Below are positions 12,290 to 23,859 of a stretch of DNA of 64,000 nt, one piece after another. Under the pieces are notes generated by a model, which was not told the origin of the DNA, did not search any database, and saw nothing but the letters and a program-made list of their open reading frames with translations. The translations under genes and the position numbers were made by a program. Origin of the DNA: Icerya purchasi (Eukaryota > Arthropoda > Insecta > Hemiptera > Monophlebidae); contig CM077116.1 in the NCBI GenBank assembly GCA_039619475.1, positions 251,520,440-251,584,439 on the forward strand. The letters are read 5' to 3'. Position 1 is the stretch's first letter, and each line of letters opens with the position of its first letter.

Positions 12290-13539
12290 AGCTTTTTCAC
12301 ACTGCATTCATTTAAAATAAGTACTTGCGCTAAGTACTTCTTTTTTTTAACTAAAGCAACTTTATTTAACCGTTTTCTCGTTTTATCACTATCTTGTAAA
12401 TAGTTAACATTCATCGTTTGCGTGAATTATAAATTAAATGATGCCGAAAATTTTTTCGCAGTAATTGTGAAAAAATTGTCGGAGAATCGGTTAGACTGTA
12501 AGGCACTTATCATGGAACAAAACCGGTCCTAGGACTGTAACAACAACAATGAAGAAATGAAAATTAATTCTATTTGATTTCTGTCCTTCATCTTCTTTCA
12601 CATGAACACGACCGCTGCGAAACCATTCGTAATTGTAATTTAGTTCCTTTGCTGCTTTTTTGCGTTGTAGACTAATTTTTCGTTATGGACGGTCGCATTT
12701 ACGTAAATCAGTTAGATATATCGTTTTTTTACTATTTCTCGATCTATCATCATTTTCGTTTTCTCCGGTTTCTTAATACTTGATCTTCTCTTAAATGTCC
12801 GATTCCGGCTATAATTGGGCTCTTGGTTTAATTTAATTTTTAATAACTAGTCTCATGAATGTGTGTATATCACATCTACCCCGGTTAACATTCTATTTTC
12901 CATTCTTAGCAATTACTTAATTCTTAAACAGTTTCGTCTTCTTTCTCCGTTAGACCACTTTCTCGCTTTATAATAAATCGTTTATTTCGTTGCCAAGCTG
13001 TTTACTTAATCTCTTCGATAATCTATTTCTAATAGTTTTTCAACTTTATAGCCGACTTGTTTTATTTTTCCTAATTCCTTATTTTCCATTTTTTTTCATT
13101 TCTCATTATGCTATAAATGTAACTGTGATTTTTCTTTATCTTCCAGTGGATTTTTTTTCAACTTTATCTGCTGCCCTGATGCAACGCTAATTTTACTTAT
13201 TATTATTATTACATTAAACGGTACAGGTGCCGGCTGCACAAACGGGCCATATGCGCCCGGGGAACGGAAGGGATACTAAATTGAATTTAGGAGGTTAAGG
13301 GAATGAAGGAATTGGAACGCACTGTGGATATGACACGGAGAATCAGCTAGGAGTTGTGATAAGGAAGGGGGGAGGCCATGCTGGGCTCTAAGTGCTATAA
13401 GGGAATGACAAGATGTTAGTAAATTTTACTTAATTCCTCTTACATGTTAACGAAATATTTGTTTGCCTCCAGTGTTTTTATTTCCATCTACACCGTTCAA
13501 CCCTTTGCCATAATCTTCTAAAGTTTCCTTTATTAAGTA

Positions 13540-13580
13540 AGTAAAATGAGTTCCATACCCTTGACAGGGCGTCGGAACTT
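13540..13580 (-). repeat. SINE or LINE 3'-tail fragment
   Basis: The minus strand contains CGACGCCCTGTCAAGGGTAT followed by GGAACT, nearly identical to the 3' tail of the complete SINE at 33584-33855. There is no tRNA-like head, so this is a 5'-truncated copy or the tail of the partner LINE. Confidence 0.7.
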
Positions 13581-13737
13581 TATATCACCGTAATTGCGCG
13601 GTTAATTATTAGGCACATTCATTAGCAAATTACACTAAATAAATATTTCTGTCATAACGAACGATGTAATTTTTAATTACTTCATAAAAATTTGATTAAC
13701 AATTAAAGCAACAATTTTTCTAATTTTAAGCTAAACC

Positions 13738-13738
<1 letters not shown>

Positions 13739-13766
<28 letters not shown>
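13739..13766. repeat. Poly(A) run, 28 nt
   Basis: Uninterrupted A run inside the part of copy A that copy B lacks. Nothing upstream is recognisable as a processed transcript. Confidence 0.85.
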
Positions 13767-13770
<4 letters not shown>

Positions 13771-13839
13771 CACACGTAATTAGAAATTAAGGAGATAAGT
13801 TTAACCTAAAATCTACGATTAAATTATTGAGTTGTACTT

Positions 13840-14097
13840 AATACATGCCCGCGTGTCCCTTCCGTCAAAACCACCTTCTCAACATATCGCACATCTTATT
13901 ATCGTGTCCTTCACTTCAACCTCAAAGATCCTCTCTTAATTTTCCGCACTCAATTCCCGAAATTCTTTCTGAAGACTTAACTCACCTTAACAACCACTTC
14001 CTCTTTTTGAGAAACCTGAAACTTATGCACCTAATCTAGTGCCTCTCGTAGTCTGCGTTTGCGTATGGCCCGACAAGTAGCCGAAAGCGCCGTTTTT
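13840..14097 (+). mobile_element. LINE 3'-terminal fragment, distinct family
   Basis: The frame 13845-14037 ends a LINE ORF2: CPFRQNHLLNISHILLSCP is a C-terminal cysteine/histidine block with a substituted first cysteine pair, followed by EDLTHLNNHFLFLRNLKLMH. Unlike the I-like copies, it lacks the RLRF block and ends in an FLFL-type helix, so it is a second LINE family. The 3' region after the stop ends near 14093 in CGCCG and a T-rich run. The upstream end is truncated. Confidence 0.6.
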
Positions 14098-14339
14098 TTG
14101 TTTTCTTTTGTTTTTTCTTTTTTTAAATAATAAATAAATACTCAATAAATTCGCATTAACTTTTTGTTTATTAATTTTTTAAATCCAATTTCTGCTATTT
14201 TTTTAAAATTCAAGAGGAAAATATTAAAAAATAAATTTCTAAGAATAAATAATTTAGATAAAACGTGGCCGTATAGATGTGCATTGTTGTCAATTTGTTT
14301 TCGTATCGCTCTGTGAACTATTTCTCTTTCTTTTTTCCT

Positions 14340-14375
14340 GCATATTTTATTATTGTACGTATAAAAGCTGCTTAC
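14340..14375 (+). promoter_or_regulatory. TATA-like element conserved in both duplication copies
   Basis: TTGTACGTATAAAAGCTGC at 14354-14372 is repeated exactly in copy B at 46191-46209. A TATAAAA box kept in both copies could be a core promoter of the duplicated unit, but no transcript start or frame downstream supports it. Confidence 0.25.
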
Positions 14376-14870
14376 TGGTATAGTGTGTTTTTTTTTGTTT
14401 TTTTTTTAGTTTATTTTGACAACCCTAAGAGCAAGTGAAATTTTGTGTTTTATGAAGTTTCAATTGCAGCGGGTTATTCTCCCCGAACGAAACACCACTG
14501 CCTAACCATGTCACCGGGGTAGCTGGCTTTTTATTTTAACGTACGTATCCGGCTAAATATCAATAAGACTTCTATACCACATACTGACTGATAAGGGAAG
14601 TGGGATAACACAGCATCTCCGAGCAGAATTACCATGAAATGTTTTTAACAGTAGCTTTTTTCGCTTAGATGCTTGAGCGTCATTATTGTTGTTTGCTGGA
14701 GAAAAGAGAAGCAAAATTTTAACAGCGGATAGCACCAAAAAGTGCTGCGTTTAGTCTATTAACACTTCCCTGAGGATGGCGGAATTTAGAAAATTACCTA
14801 CTTCGACCTTAATAATTTAGAATTTCAACACAATTATGATGCGTTCTTGCCAATACGAAATCATTCGTAT

Positions 14871-16140
14871 ACCAGCGTGTTTTCTTTTTCATCTGCCGAA
14901 CAAATTAAATCCCTAATTTAGGCGAAATAAGACCGCATATATTTGACTGCCGGTGAAATCCATCTATTATTTTGCACTCGGTTAATATGTATATTATAAA
15001 ATGAGCAATTTTCTCTCATACGTACATGTGGGACAGGTTTTGATTAAAATTCGCAAAACTAGTAGGTAAGGTCTAGAAATCAACTGGTCTCTAGTAAATG
15101 GAAGCAATTAGTGTGTTCGCGTCAGTGACCAAACAACTGTATTTAAGGCTTTTCATAAAAATTAACAATTCGTTTATTCAACACGTGTTGAATAGTTAAA
15201 ATTAAGCGATGAAATAAATTTGTTCGCGATATATTTATACGGCGCCGTTTTGAAATAATTTGTAAACTAAAATGCACATTCAAAATTTTTAGGGTAATGC
15301 AATTGAATTTTCGAATTACGCGCGAATTATTGTTGTATTTTTCAAAAAGGTTTGCGAAAGTCACGAATATATGCATTTTGATTTATCTGCAAGTTATCCG
15401 AGCAAACTAAGGTCACCGCGGCTACTTGAATGCTAAACTATGGAACACATTTTCAGAAAGCGCTTCTTTTTCATATCGTACAACTTACATATGCACATAC
15501 ATATATGGGGTGAAAATGAAGGCTTTTAACGTTTTTGAGTTGTATATTTAAACTGTAATAATTTTGTATTTAAATAATAAACGAAGTTACTTTTTTTTGT
15601 TTTTTTTTTTTGTTTTAAAAAATCGGTTTAATAAGGTTTACAACGATACCTGGGGATTTCTACTTCTTTTCTAGTCTACCCTTCTCTTTTTAGTTCATCC
15701 AAAATTATTCGGTGAAATTAAATTAACCACTCTGTAACTTTACCCGAGAAACTAAGCTAGCGAGTTATCTGTCGCTGCATTCTCGTAAGAACGAAACTGT
15801 TATAATTTCCGACAATTTTCTCGTTACATTTTCCGTTACGAAACGAGAACGATTCGAATTGCAGGGGGAAAAGAAAAAAGAGGTCTCCGATAATGATCGG
15901 AATAATTTTGTTCGTAATTCGCCTTTGTGACAACACTTGAAAAATTTCCCCGTTCGGCATTTCTGCGCTGCTGCAAAGGATTCGTTTCATTTTTATCGTC
16001 TTCGAATTATTATTATTAGTTTTACTAGCCGCTTCGAACATTGATAAATTTATCGGACGTGTAGTGTTTCTCGTGATAAGGCGTTCAGGCAAAGCTAAGT
16101 GTGTTTTTAAAAATCAAACAAGGTCATTTGACCACTTCCA
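14871..16140. other. Intergenic stretch, no gene recognised
   Basis: No domain, RNA gene or transposon end found. The 111-residue minus-strand frame at 16092-15757 is asparagine/isoleucine-rich without known motifs and is treated as chance. Confidence 0.5.
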
Positions 16141-16159
16141 ACAAAAAATCTACAATAAT

Positions 16160-16330
16160 CATCGCCCGTAAAATATGTCTACGTGACTAGTGCTTGATAA
16201 GCGTGTGCGGGTGCGCTTGTGGTCGTGCGCGAATCGCGTGTTGTACTACTCGAAGTGTCGAAGCCGGTTTTTGATAAAAAGTGTATTAGCATAAGTTACC
16301 TTGTCGTTACATCATTGTACACTATGAAGG
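16160..16330 (+). promoter_or_regulatory. Local CpG-rich stretch, possible 5' untranslated region
   Basis: 16200-16265 is rich in CG and GTGCG against an AT-rich background and is followed by an ATG at 16324 that opens only 16 codons. It lies 0.6 kb upstream of the thioredoxin-like exon on the same strand. A connection is speculative. Confidence 0.2.
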
Positions 16331-16922
16331 TTGCGGCGGTCTGTTATCTACAAAAAATCTTTATCAGTCCGGTTAATTGAAAATATTGTGATAATCCTTT
16401 ATATTTTCTGTACCTGGCCGAGCGCTGCACATTTTTCCGGAAACAGTCTACCCTCTATTTATTCGTTTATTTACTTCTTCCAAATGGGGGGGGGGGTCTA
16501 TTACCACTGCCCCGCCGCTACTACTGTACTAATATTGAAATTCGTAATTAGTTTAATTGTGTGTCGCGTATGTTCCGGGTGAATCTGAAAAGTCTCGCAG
16601 CCGGTATTCTTTTCAGGGCCCAGAGAAAGAGTATACCATAATTATGATGACCGTATGCATCATCGGCTCGGTACTATAAACCGGCGTTTTTGAACTTTCG
16701 GATCACGTCACCCGACGATGTATTGGTTCACGTTAAATTTTTAGCGGGTCACTATCTCGACACTGTCTCCTCCCTGTTAAAAGTAGACTTATTTTTTTAA
16801 ATTCGATAAAAATTTAAACCAAATTTTTTTTTTTCTTACATTTCTGTAGTTTTGTAACTAAATAATGAATAAACTAAATAAATTATTCGACTTTTTTTTC
16901 TTATTCGGAACGTACTAGGTAG

Positions 16923-17183
16923 AAAAATGAGAAATTGGTACACAGTTTTATTTATAATTATAAAGAGAAGCGCGTTCCTTGTTTCGCTTTCGTAAAAGAC
17001 AATAAAGTGGTCCAAGAATTAAACGGCTTAAAATTAGAATCTTCAACAGTACCGGAGGAAATTTTAAAAATAATCAAATCGTATTTTGAGATGAATCGAT
17101 TCGTTCGGAGAAGATATGCGAATCTGAAAAATTCTTTTTTTCAAAAGTGTTCGTGCAATTCGAATACATTGGAAGAAGATTGA
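16923..17183 (+). CDS. Putative terminal exon, C-terminal half of a thioredoxin-fold protein
   Basis: The frame is open from 16923 and ends with TGA at 17181-17183. A pyrimidine-rich tract and two AG dinucleotides (16916-17, 16921-22) just upstream could serve as a 3' splice site, so this is read as an exon, not a start. VPCFAFVKDNKVVQELNG fits the second half of thioredoxin: a proline in the cis-Pro position, hydrophobic strand, lysine six residues after the proline, second strand, and glycine sixteen residues after it, the same spacing as classical thioredoxin. The helix PEEILKIIKSYFEMN follows, then a basic tail with CSC. The CxxC active site should lie in an upstream exon, which I did not find. 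AATAAA occurs at 17184 and 17197. Thioredoxins reduce disulfides; some related domains only bind partners. It could be a pseudogene fragment. Confidence 0.42.
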   Translation, partial: KNEKLVHSFIYNYKEKRVPCFAFVKDNKVVQELNGLKLESSTVPEEILKIIKSYFEMNRFVRRRYANLKNSFFQKCSCNSNTLEED

Positions 17184-17189
17184 AATAAA

Positions 17190-18090
17190 AGGTTTGGAAA
17201 TAAAGCGGTAAAAAAACGCGGCAGAATTTATATAAATATCCCCGCACAGTACTGAGTGAAAAACTGCGAATGAAAAATATATTGAATTAATTTTAGAAAT
17301 TAACTTAATACGTAATATTGAAAAAAAATATATTTACTTTTACTTTCTTCTTCAATTGTTCCATATATGATTAAGTATTTTTCCCGTGCTTATTTCAGTT
17401 CCGGTAATCAATAAGAAATATCGAAATTAAATAGATGATATTGGTAAAGGAAACGTTATTTCATTACAGCATTAAAATTTTTCAAAAAAAAAAAATCTAA
17501 CGTCATCTTTTAAAGAAATTAACGGTTTATTTTATGTAGACTTTTCCGAGTTTTTTTTTTTTTTTTTTTTTTTTTGCGGAGGGAGACTAATAAAAATGTA
17601 CGTGCTTTTCTTCTTTCAGCCGTTCCAAATTTAAAATTTATTCGTCCGAGATCCATTTACGGAGTTCCCGACTTAATTGGGCTGCTTGTTGCGAATAAAA
17701 TATGGTAAAATGTAGTTAGAAAAACAGTTACTTATTCACAGTCTAATAAGTTCCAATTCTGAAAAATTCATCAGTTTCTAATGGCTGAATATGGAAATCA
17801 TTCAACGGGAGAGCTTTCTATTTAAGACGTTCCACGCACGTATTTTTTCATTCGCTGCTTTTTCTAATTCGTTGATCAGTATAGTCAGCAGGGTTGAATC
17901 GTAAATTTTTTCCCCGCTCCCCAAAAAAATTGAAATTCAACTATTACTCAACATAAACGTATTGTACACATTAAGCGTTTTCTCCAGATTCTCAAATAGC
18001 GGCTTCTCAAATTTCGACCAGCAAGCTAAAAGCTATTATTCTCTTTGGCCCAATTAATCTTTACCGTCACGGAACTACTGGTAAATTTTT
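17190..18090. other. Intergenic stretch, no gene recognised
   Basis: Contains a 25-nt T run at 17551-17574. From about 18100 the plus strand becomes pyrimidine-rich where the next LINE fragment begins. Confidence 0.5.
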
Positions 18091-18099
18091 TCTTTTTTA

Positions 18100-18657
18100 T
18101 CTATACTTCGGTCCCGCTTTTATTTCTCTAAAATTCCCCCGCTTCTAATTTACTCCGACTGTGTAAAAAGTTTCATATTAGATTTTGGTCAGATTTTTAC
18201 GTTTCTTCCTTTTCTAATCAACCTTCCTTTTATTTTTCAATGCAACCTAATCTTCCTACCCGGCCTTGGTTTTCACGATTTTCCTTCGCTTCGCCGCTTC
18301 GTTATTATTTTTACGTCGCATACTCCTCTTCCTTCCTCACGTTTTCGTTTTCATCTCGTTCTATCTCCCCTAGTTGCCCTTTTCATCCTGACAACGATGT
18401 GATCCTGACCATATCTTCTTTGAATGTCCATCCTTTGTTAATCTAATCTACTTCTTTGTACTGCGATCTGTTAAACTTCCTAATCTTTACTGCGCTTCGT
18501 ATATCTTATCGTTTCCGTCGATCTCCGTTGTTCCTATCCTCAGTTCCTTAATTTATCAATGGCTGACCGAATCTACATCTAACTGATTCTTTTCCCTCGT
18601 GTCGTTTCTGGGCGAAGATCCGTTGCTGACATGCCCAAAGGGGGGTTAAAAAAAAAC
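18100..18657 (+). mobile_element. 3' end of an I-like LINE, multiply frameshifted
   Basis: The plus strand encodes, in shifting frames, VSSFSNQPSFYFSMQPNLP, then a PWFSRFSF block, a degenerate RLRF region, and DPDHIFFECPSF in a different frame, matching the cysteine block of the copies at 1.5 and 46.6 kb. The order WSD - PWF - RLRF - C/H block is the same as in those copies. The 3' end is near 18657, where ATGCCC is followed by a G run and an A run. The 5' border is not sharp. Confidence 0.65.
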
Positions 18658-18659
18658 AT

Positions 18660-19428
18660 ACTTCGCTGCATAACTATAGATTCACCACTGATATCGCAAG
18701 TGTAACCGCACTATTAGTAATTGTCTATTTTCTGTAATAATATAAGTTATTATAAAAAAAAAATTTAAAACAAAAAATTTAATAATTCACAAAATGTATA
18801 AAAAATAACGACATAAATAGTGGTAAATAGAGTGGGTTTCTTTTACATATTTCACGAATTATAAAATTTTCTGTTTCACATTTGTTTATAATAATTTATA
18901 AATAAAAACAATGTAAATAGTGTAACGGACGTAATAGTTCCTAGTAAAAATACCTTATCGATCGGCGAATCGTTTAATAAATAAATAATTAAATTTGATA
19001 GCAAAGAATACTTTATCTTCGTGCTTTTTTTCTTTTTCTTTTTTTTTTTTTTTTTTGAAGTTTCCAAAATATCAGATCGCGTGATTTGAAATGGAAAATT
19101 ATTTTGGAATTCCGATGCCCTTTAATTATGATCATTTCGATTCGCTACTATACGTAGTTACGGGTTTTAAAAAATCCAGAACTGGTCAGTGCACACTGCT
19201 CATTAAACCATTTGGCCATTGTTAAAGAAAATATTTTTACGTTTATCCGCATCAGGAATCAGCTTTGTTTCGTTCGATTAAAGATCTGACCAATTAAAAA
19301 AAGGTTTCTCCTCTCTCAATTTTTGCTATGCGCGAAATGACACGAAAAAGAATAAAGGGGTTGAAAATGGCTTATTGCCGGGTTAAAAAATAAAAAAAAA
19401 ATTAAAAAAAAATCTAAAAAAAATAAAG
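18660..19428. other. AT-rich stretch, no gene recognised
   Basis: Low-complexity sequence with an A/T-run block at 19023-19056 and 19380-19428. Open frames are poly-lysine products of A runs. Confidence 0.5.
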
Positions 19429-19429
19429 G

Positions 19430-19993
19430 GAACATCCATTAATTACGTGAACTCCAAATGGGAGGGAGGGGTTCAGCAAAATCTCATCAAATCTCATTTA
19501 AACTGAGAGACGGGTCATTGAAAATCTCACGTCAACTTTAAAGATTATACATTACTATACGGATAATAAAAAAAAGATCGTTAAATTTTTCTTATACTTT
19601 TTTTGAAGTGTCCTATTTGGCCTGCTGAAAAAATCTCGTGGCTATTAAAAACTTTCATTTCAAGAATAAAAAAAAAATGTTTAGAACTTTTTTTTTTTTT
19701 TAAAAATACTGGTATATTACATAAATGCCCGTGGAGTGAGTGGAAAATTAATTAGGGAAGATTATGTCTGTTTTTACTTTTAATTTTACTAAATTTAAAT
19801 AAATTCGTTATAGAACAACGCCTTAACGTTGTATTATTTTTCTCCATTATGAAAATAAATATAGTCTCCTTTGACAACTCTATAGCGTAAATCTCACGTG
19901 ATGGGAAGGGGGTACACCAAATGTCACTAAATCTCATCAAAGGGGAGAGGGGTTCAGATTAAAAGAAAAACAGTCCACGGAATTAATGGATGT
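19430..19993 (+). mobile_element. Non-autonomous inverted-repeat element (partner at 43.0-43.55 kb)
   Basis: The left end reads AACATCCATTAATTACGTGA; the right end, reverse-complemented, reads AACATCCATTAATTCCGTGG. Inside are G-rich GAGAGG and AATCTCATC-type subterminal motifs repeated in both arms. TAAAGG sits just outside both ends and may be a target duplication. The same element lies in the opposite orientation at 43006-43548. No transposase is encoded. The superfamily is not determined. Confidence 0.75.
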
Positions 19994-20007
19994 TAAAGGA
20001 CATTATA

Positions 20008-20034
20008 CAAAAAAAAAAAAAAAAAAAAAAAAAA
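20008..20034. repeat. Poly(A) run
   Basis: About 25 A residues directly after the inverted-repeat element. Confidence 0.8.
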
Positions 20035-22203
20035 GAGCGATTACGATTAAAAGAAAGGAGATGAAAGAGTTTTTAGAACGATACGTGAAAAATCATCAGC
20101 TCTCATGAAGATCCGAAAGAAACAGCATGAAATTCCACTTCAAATCGCATAAGAAAAACAACAATTCAGGCACGTTCTTAACGCGACAAAATCAAAAAGA
20201 AGCTTTATCCAAAATTTTGTTTAGGGGATGAAATGAACTTTAGATAAATACCGCAGTACGCTGGATACTTTGAAATGAGGAAATTTTAAAGAGCTTCTTA
20301 TTCGGGAGAATCACCGTTTGTAAAAAAGATTTGAAACAATCTGCCGGTTGTCTAAAACGAAAAACGGGTTATACTTCGGAAAAAAAAACGGGGGGGGGGA
20401 TGTAAGAAAAAAGAAAAGAAAATTAAATTTCACTATAAAAGCTACGTAAGAGTTTAACGAAGAATTTTCTTTCGGGACCTAGAATCTTACAAAAGAACCA
20501 ATATAATATAGCGTACACGGGTGAACAAAGAAAACATCAGTCATGTCAATGGCAAAGAAGGTTTGCGATTCGCTCACAAATATTCCGACTGGAGGAAAAT
20601 TAGAGGCGATAGTAAACCCTTAATACTCGAGGGGAACATTCCAAAATTTCTTCCGGCAAATGTTAGGTCTTCTAATAACATACCAGACGGTAGTAATTTT
20701 TTTTCTATTTTGAACTGATTTATAAGAACTAGCCGAAATTACTTTTTAAAATATTAAATTGCGCGAGTTTCCTTGGCAAGAGAACTCAAAAAAAAATGCA
20801 TGTAAGTAAATGTAAAATAATTAATTCGTTGGTTTTGAAAAATGCAAAAAACTATGTCATCTTTTATGCCGTCGTCATAAAAAAATCACTATTATACACA
20901 CACCCTTTTTTTTAAACGTTTTATTACGGAGCACTAAGATAATGCGTAGATTTTAAATAATTATTTTAACGCTATTTTTTGTTACAATCTGAAAAGTGCC
21001 CGGGTAGCAGTGTAGATTTTACTAAAGAACCAATTGTGTATATACATTCAAAATTTTGCACATTTTTTCGCCCGCGAATGTTTATAAAGAGATGTGCAAT
21101 CTTTTCGGCCTGAAAAAGCAAAAATATACAATAGTTTTTTTTTAATTGGGATAGACTAGTGTAAAGCGTTACAAAAAAAGAAACAAAGAATTCGGATAGG
21201 AACAACGCATGATTTCGTAGTATCTACGTGTCATTCCAGCTTAGTTGTCGACGAACACTATACAGGCGCATTTGGAAATGTTCTGCACATCGCCAAAAAG
21301 ATCGACGTTTAAGTACTTTTAAATTCTCCATTTGGACGATGGTGAAGCATAAAGTTCAAATTGCCCGCGAGAACTGTAAAGCCTTATATACGCATCAGCA
21401 GGTTACCTAAATGCTACTGAAAATTTCAAAAGCGCCTGCAACTTCGGAAAAGAAGGAATTCATCGGCGAAGAACAATCAAAAATTAGTGTCGCAAGTAAG
21501 ATCGTAATGAATATTCGAAATCGATTAAAATGTACACTACAAAAGAAGTATCAGTTTTAATTCGATTTTTTTTTCTTTTTTTATCATTCTGTACCGATTT
21601 GATCGTAGCGACAGAAAATTCCAACGTGAATTTTTTCGAAAGGTGGAATTAAGTTTTTTTAAATAAGTTCCTCTTTTTTTACCTGTCCCGTCTTTTTCCG
21701 TGCCGCCCCTGGATGTATAATAAAACAGCGTTTATAAAGGTCATACTTTTAAAGCAGAATGGTCTAAGTAAGTAAGCTCTAAAAAATCTCTTAATTGCGT
21801 TCGACTTTTCTTAAATGTTTAGTTTTTATCTTAATCACGAACTCTCGGACGATTCTTTACCGACGTCCAAAAAATGGCAATCTTGAATAGGAAACCTTTG
21901 TCACGTAATGGAGAAAAAATAGATACAATTAAAATTAAACATAATTTATAGGTTCGTCCTAGTTTACTTTTGTCGTATCATGTTACCGACTCCTTTACAT
22001 CCTGCGCATGAAATAATCCCCATCGTAGGAATGGTCATTGGAAGTGATTTCGGATTCGTCAACGCTATGACAATGATAATAATATGAAAACGCCATTCGT
22101 TTTTCAAATGTCTGAACGTTATAGGGCTTGTAATTTTTAAATAAAAATGGCCTTTTCTTTTCAAATTTGAAACATTAAAATTATTCTTTTTGTTATTTTA
22201 TAT

Positions 22204-22256
<53 letters not shown>

Positions 22257-22590
22257 CGTAGTTGTTATTTAAACCATGGATTTTTTAAGTGGCCTAATGT
22301 AAAGAAATCAGTGTTTTGTAGCTATAGTTGATTCAGCGTTACATTTAACGAAAATTACGTAAAATAACATTATTTTGGAACATATCCTTATAGAAAATAG
22401 TGACGCCGATTTAATTAGTAGTGTACGCTATAGCAACAAAAAAATAGCAATAAACAAATTATTAGTAATTGTGATGATAAGACATCAAATGTCTTCAATT
22501 TTTTGTAACAGGGACATATTTTTATGTTTTCTAAAAGAATTGAAAATGATTATTATAAATCCACTTTCAATTTTTAATTAATTTATATCG
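20035..22590. other. Intergenic stretch with weak coding-like segments
   Basis: 20512-20715 (plus) is open for 67 codons with balanced composition, and 21411 opens 47 codons, but neither matches a family I know and neither has a convincing pair of splice sites. The rest is AT-rich with a T run near 21135. Nothing else was recognised. Confidence 0.4.
22210..22255. repeat. (AT)n microsatellite
   Basis: About 23 uninterrupted AT units. Confidence 0.97.
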
Positions 22591-22596
22591 TTTATA

Positions 22597-22836
22597 CAGG
22601 ATGCGGCAGCATAACTTTCTTTTTTAAAATGCGCCACTTTTTTTCTACTAAATTTTGTTAAAGAGAAATAATAACAGAAAATCGAAATAACATACTCTAG
22701 ATCCCATTGCCAGTATGTATGCTTCTTCCCTTCTCGCAGTTTTATTTCGATTTTCTGTTATTATTTCTCTTTAACAAAATTTAGTGGAAAAAATGTGGCG
22801 CATTTTTAAAAAACCAGGTTACGCTGCTGCACCCTG
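22597..22836. mobile_element. Tc1/mariner-type MITE with about 95-bp terminal inverted repeats
   Basis: Starts CAGGATGCGGCAGC and ends GCTGCTGCACCCTG, flanked on both sides by TA (22595-22596 and 22837-22838). The two arms (22597-22691 and 22737-22836) are near-perfect reverse complements, leaving about 45 bp of spacer. The 240-bp length, absence of coding sequence and TA target site fit a deletion derivative mobilised by a Tc1/mariner transposase. The CAGG start also occurs at the 63.2-kb mariner-like element, but the internal sequence differs. Confidence 0.9.
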
Positions 22837-22964
22837 TATTACAAATAGAAAAAACTCAGTGTAATTGAATCTCAGTCTCTTTTTTAAATTAATTTTAAAT
22901 CCATATAAATCGGTCAAACTGTAAAATCGTTTTATCGCCATCCCGTTAACATAATCTGTGGGAA

Positions 22965-23001
22965 AGTAGACCTAAAAGTAGACCTAAAAGTAGACCTAAC
23001 G
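22965..23001 (+). repeat. Short tandem repeat, three 12-bp units
   Basis: AAAGTAGACCTA occurs three times in a row, the last unit slightly shortened. Confidence 0.85.
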
Positions 23002-23169
23002 TTCGCGAAATCAACATTAGCGAAACTATTTGAAACGCTTTCTTAGCGAATTTTAAGGGGTTTACTGTAATGCACTTCGGGCCTTCTTTACATTTACACA
23101 TCGTTTTTTCGAAGCAATGCTGGCATAGTTTAAATGTTTCCGTAGGTTTAGCATTATAATTTTATTATA

Positions 23170-23245
23170 TGAATAACAATATAGGTATCGATGGAGTAAA
23201 TTAAGGAAGGCCTACATCGAATCAAAGAAGAAGAAGAAGAATAAC
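23170..23245 (+). mobile_element. RTE-like LINE 3' end, remnant
   Basis: A frame reads RWSKLRKAYIESKKKKK, resembling the tryptophan/arginine end of RTE-type ORF2, followed by a (GAA)n run as the tail. Only about 75 bp are recognisable. Confidence 0.4.
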
Positions 23246-23249
23246 TTAA

Positions 23250-23855
23250 AAGTATTGCAATTAATTAGTAATCAAAAAATGTTAGATTTCGCTGAAGCGT
23301 GTTATATTTATTAATATAAGCGTAATATTACGTTAAATATACAAATACCTGACAACAATCACTTATTTAAAATATTCAAAACAGAACTAAATTTTATGTG
23401 TCTATTCTGTGATTTTATTTTACATATTAGATAACAGTTTTATTATTAATTTATGATTTATACATTTTAATGTTTTATTATTTCCAACATAAAATTTTTA
23501 ATTTTGGCCATTACGACATATTGATATTTCGATTTTTTCAGTTTTATACAAATATTTTACATTTTAACTTTAGTTGTAAATATATTCACTATGAAACGTG
23601 TTAGTGTTATAATTTATTTTGAATACATTAATAATCAATTTATCGCTTATACAGTTATCGTTATCATTTTGTATTTTAACAAATAACATGGCTTTTTGTT
23701 GTTTTCATTTTTTCTCATCGTTGAAATCTTGCTTTTACAGCTTGTTTAATATATGATATCTTAAAATTATTTTCAAATAATAAAATGTGTACGTTTTATT
23801 CAAGTGCTGTGCACAAATGTATACACACACACATAATATATATATGTATATTTAT
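23250..23855. other. AT-rich stretch, no gene recognised
   Basis: Very low GC, no long frame, no repeat identified. Confidence 0.5.
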
Positions 23856-23859
23856 ATTT

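Larger units (their letters stand above)
12290..14870 (+). repeat. Copy A of a long dispersed duplication (partner at 45.30-48.70 kb)
   Basis: Five blocks occur in the same order and orientation in both places. 12290-12575 matches 45303-45510 loosely. 12576-13113 matches 45511-46049 at about 98% (roughly nine substitutions and one 6-bp indel by eye). 14258-14418 matches 46096-46262. 14470-14662 matches 46933-47124 at about 96%. 14697-14870 matches 48522-48695 loosely. Copy A has about 1.14 kb (13114-14257) that B lacks, including a LINE tail and a SINE-tail fragment. Copy B has two LINEs that A lacks. No protein is recognisable in the shared blocks. It may be a segmental duplication or two copies of an unnamed long transposon; no terminal repeat was found. 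Confidence 0.85.
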
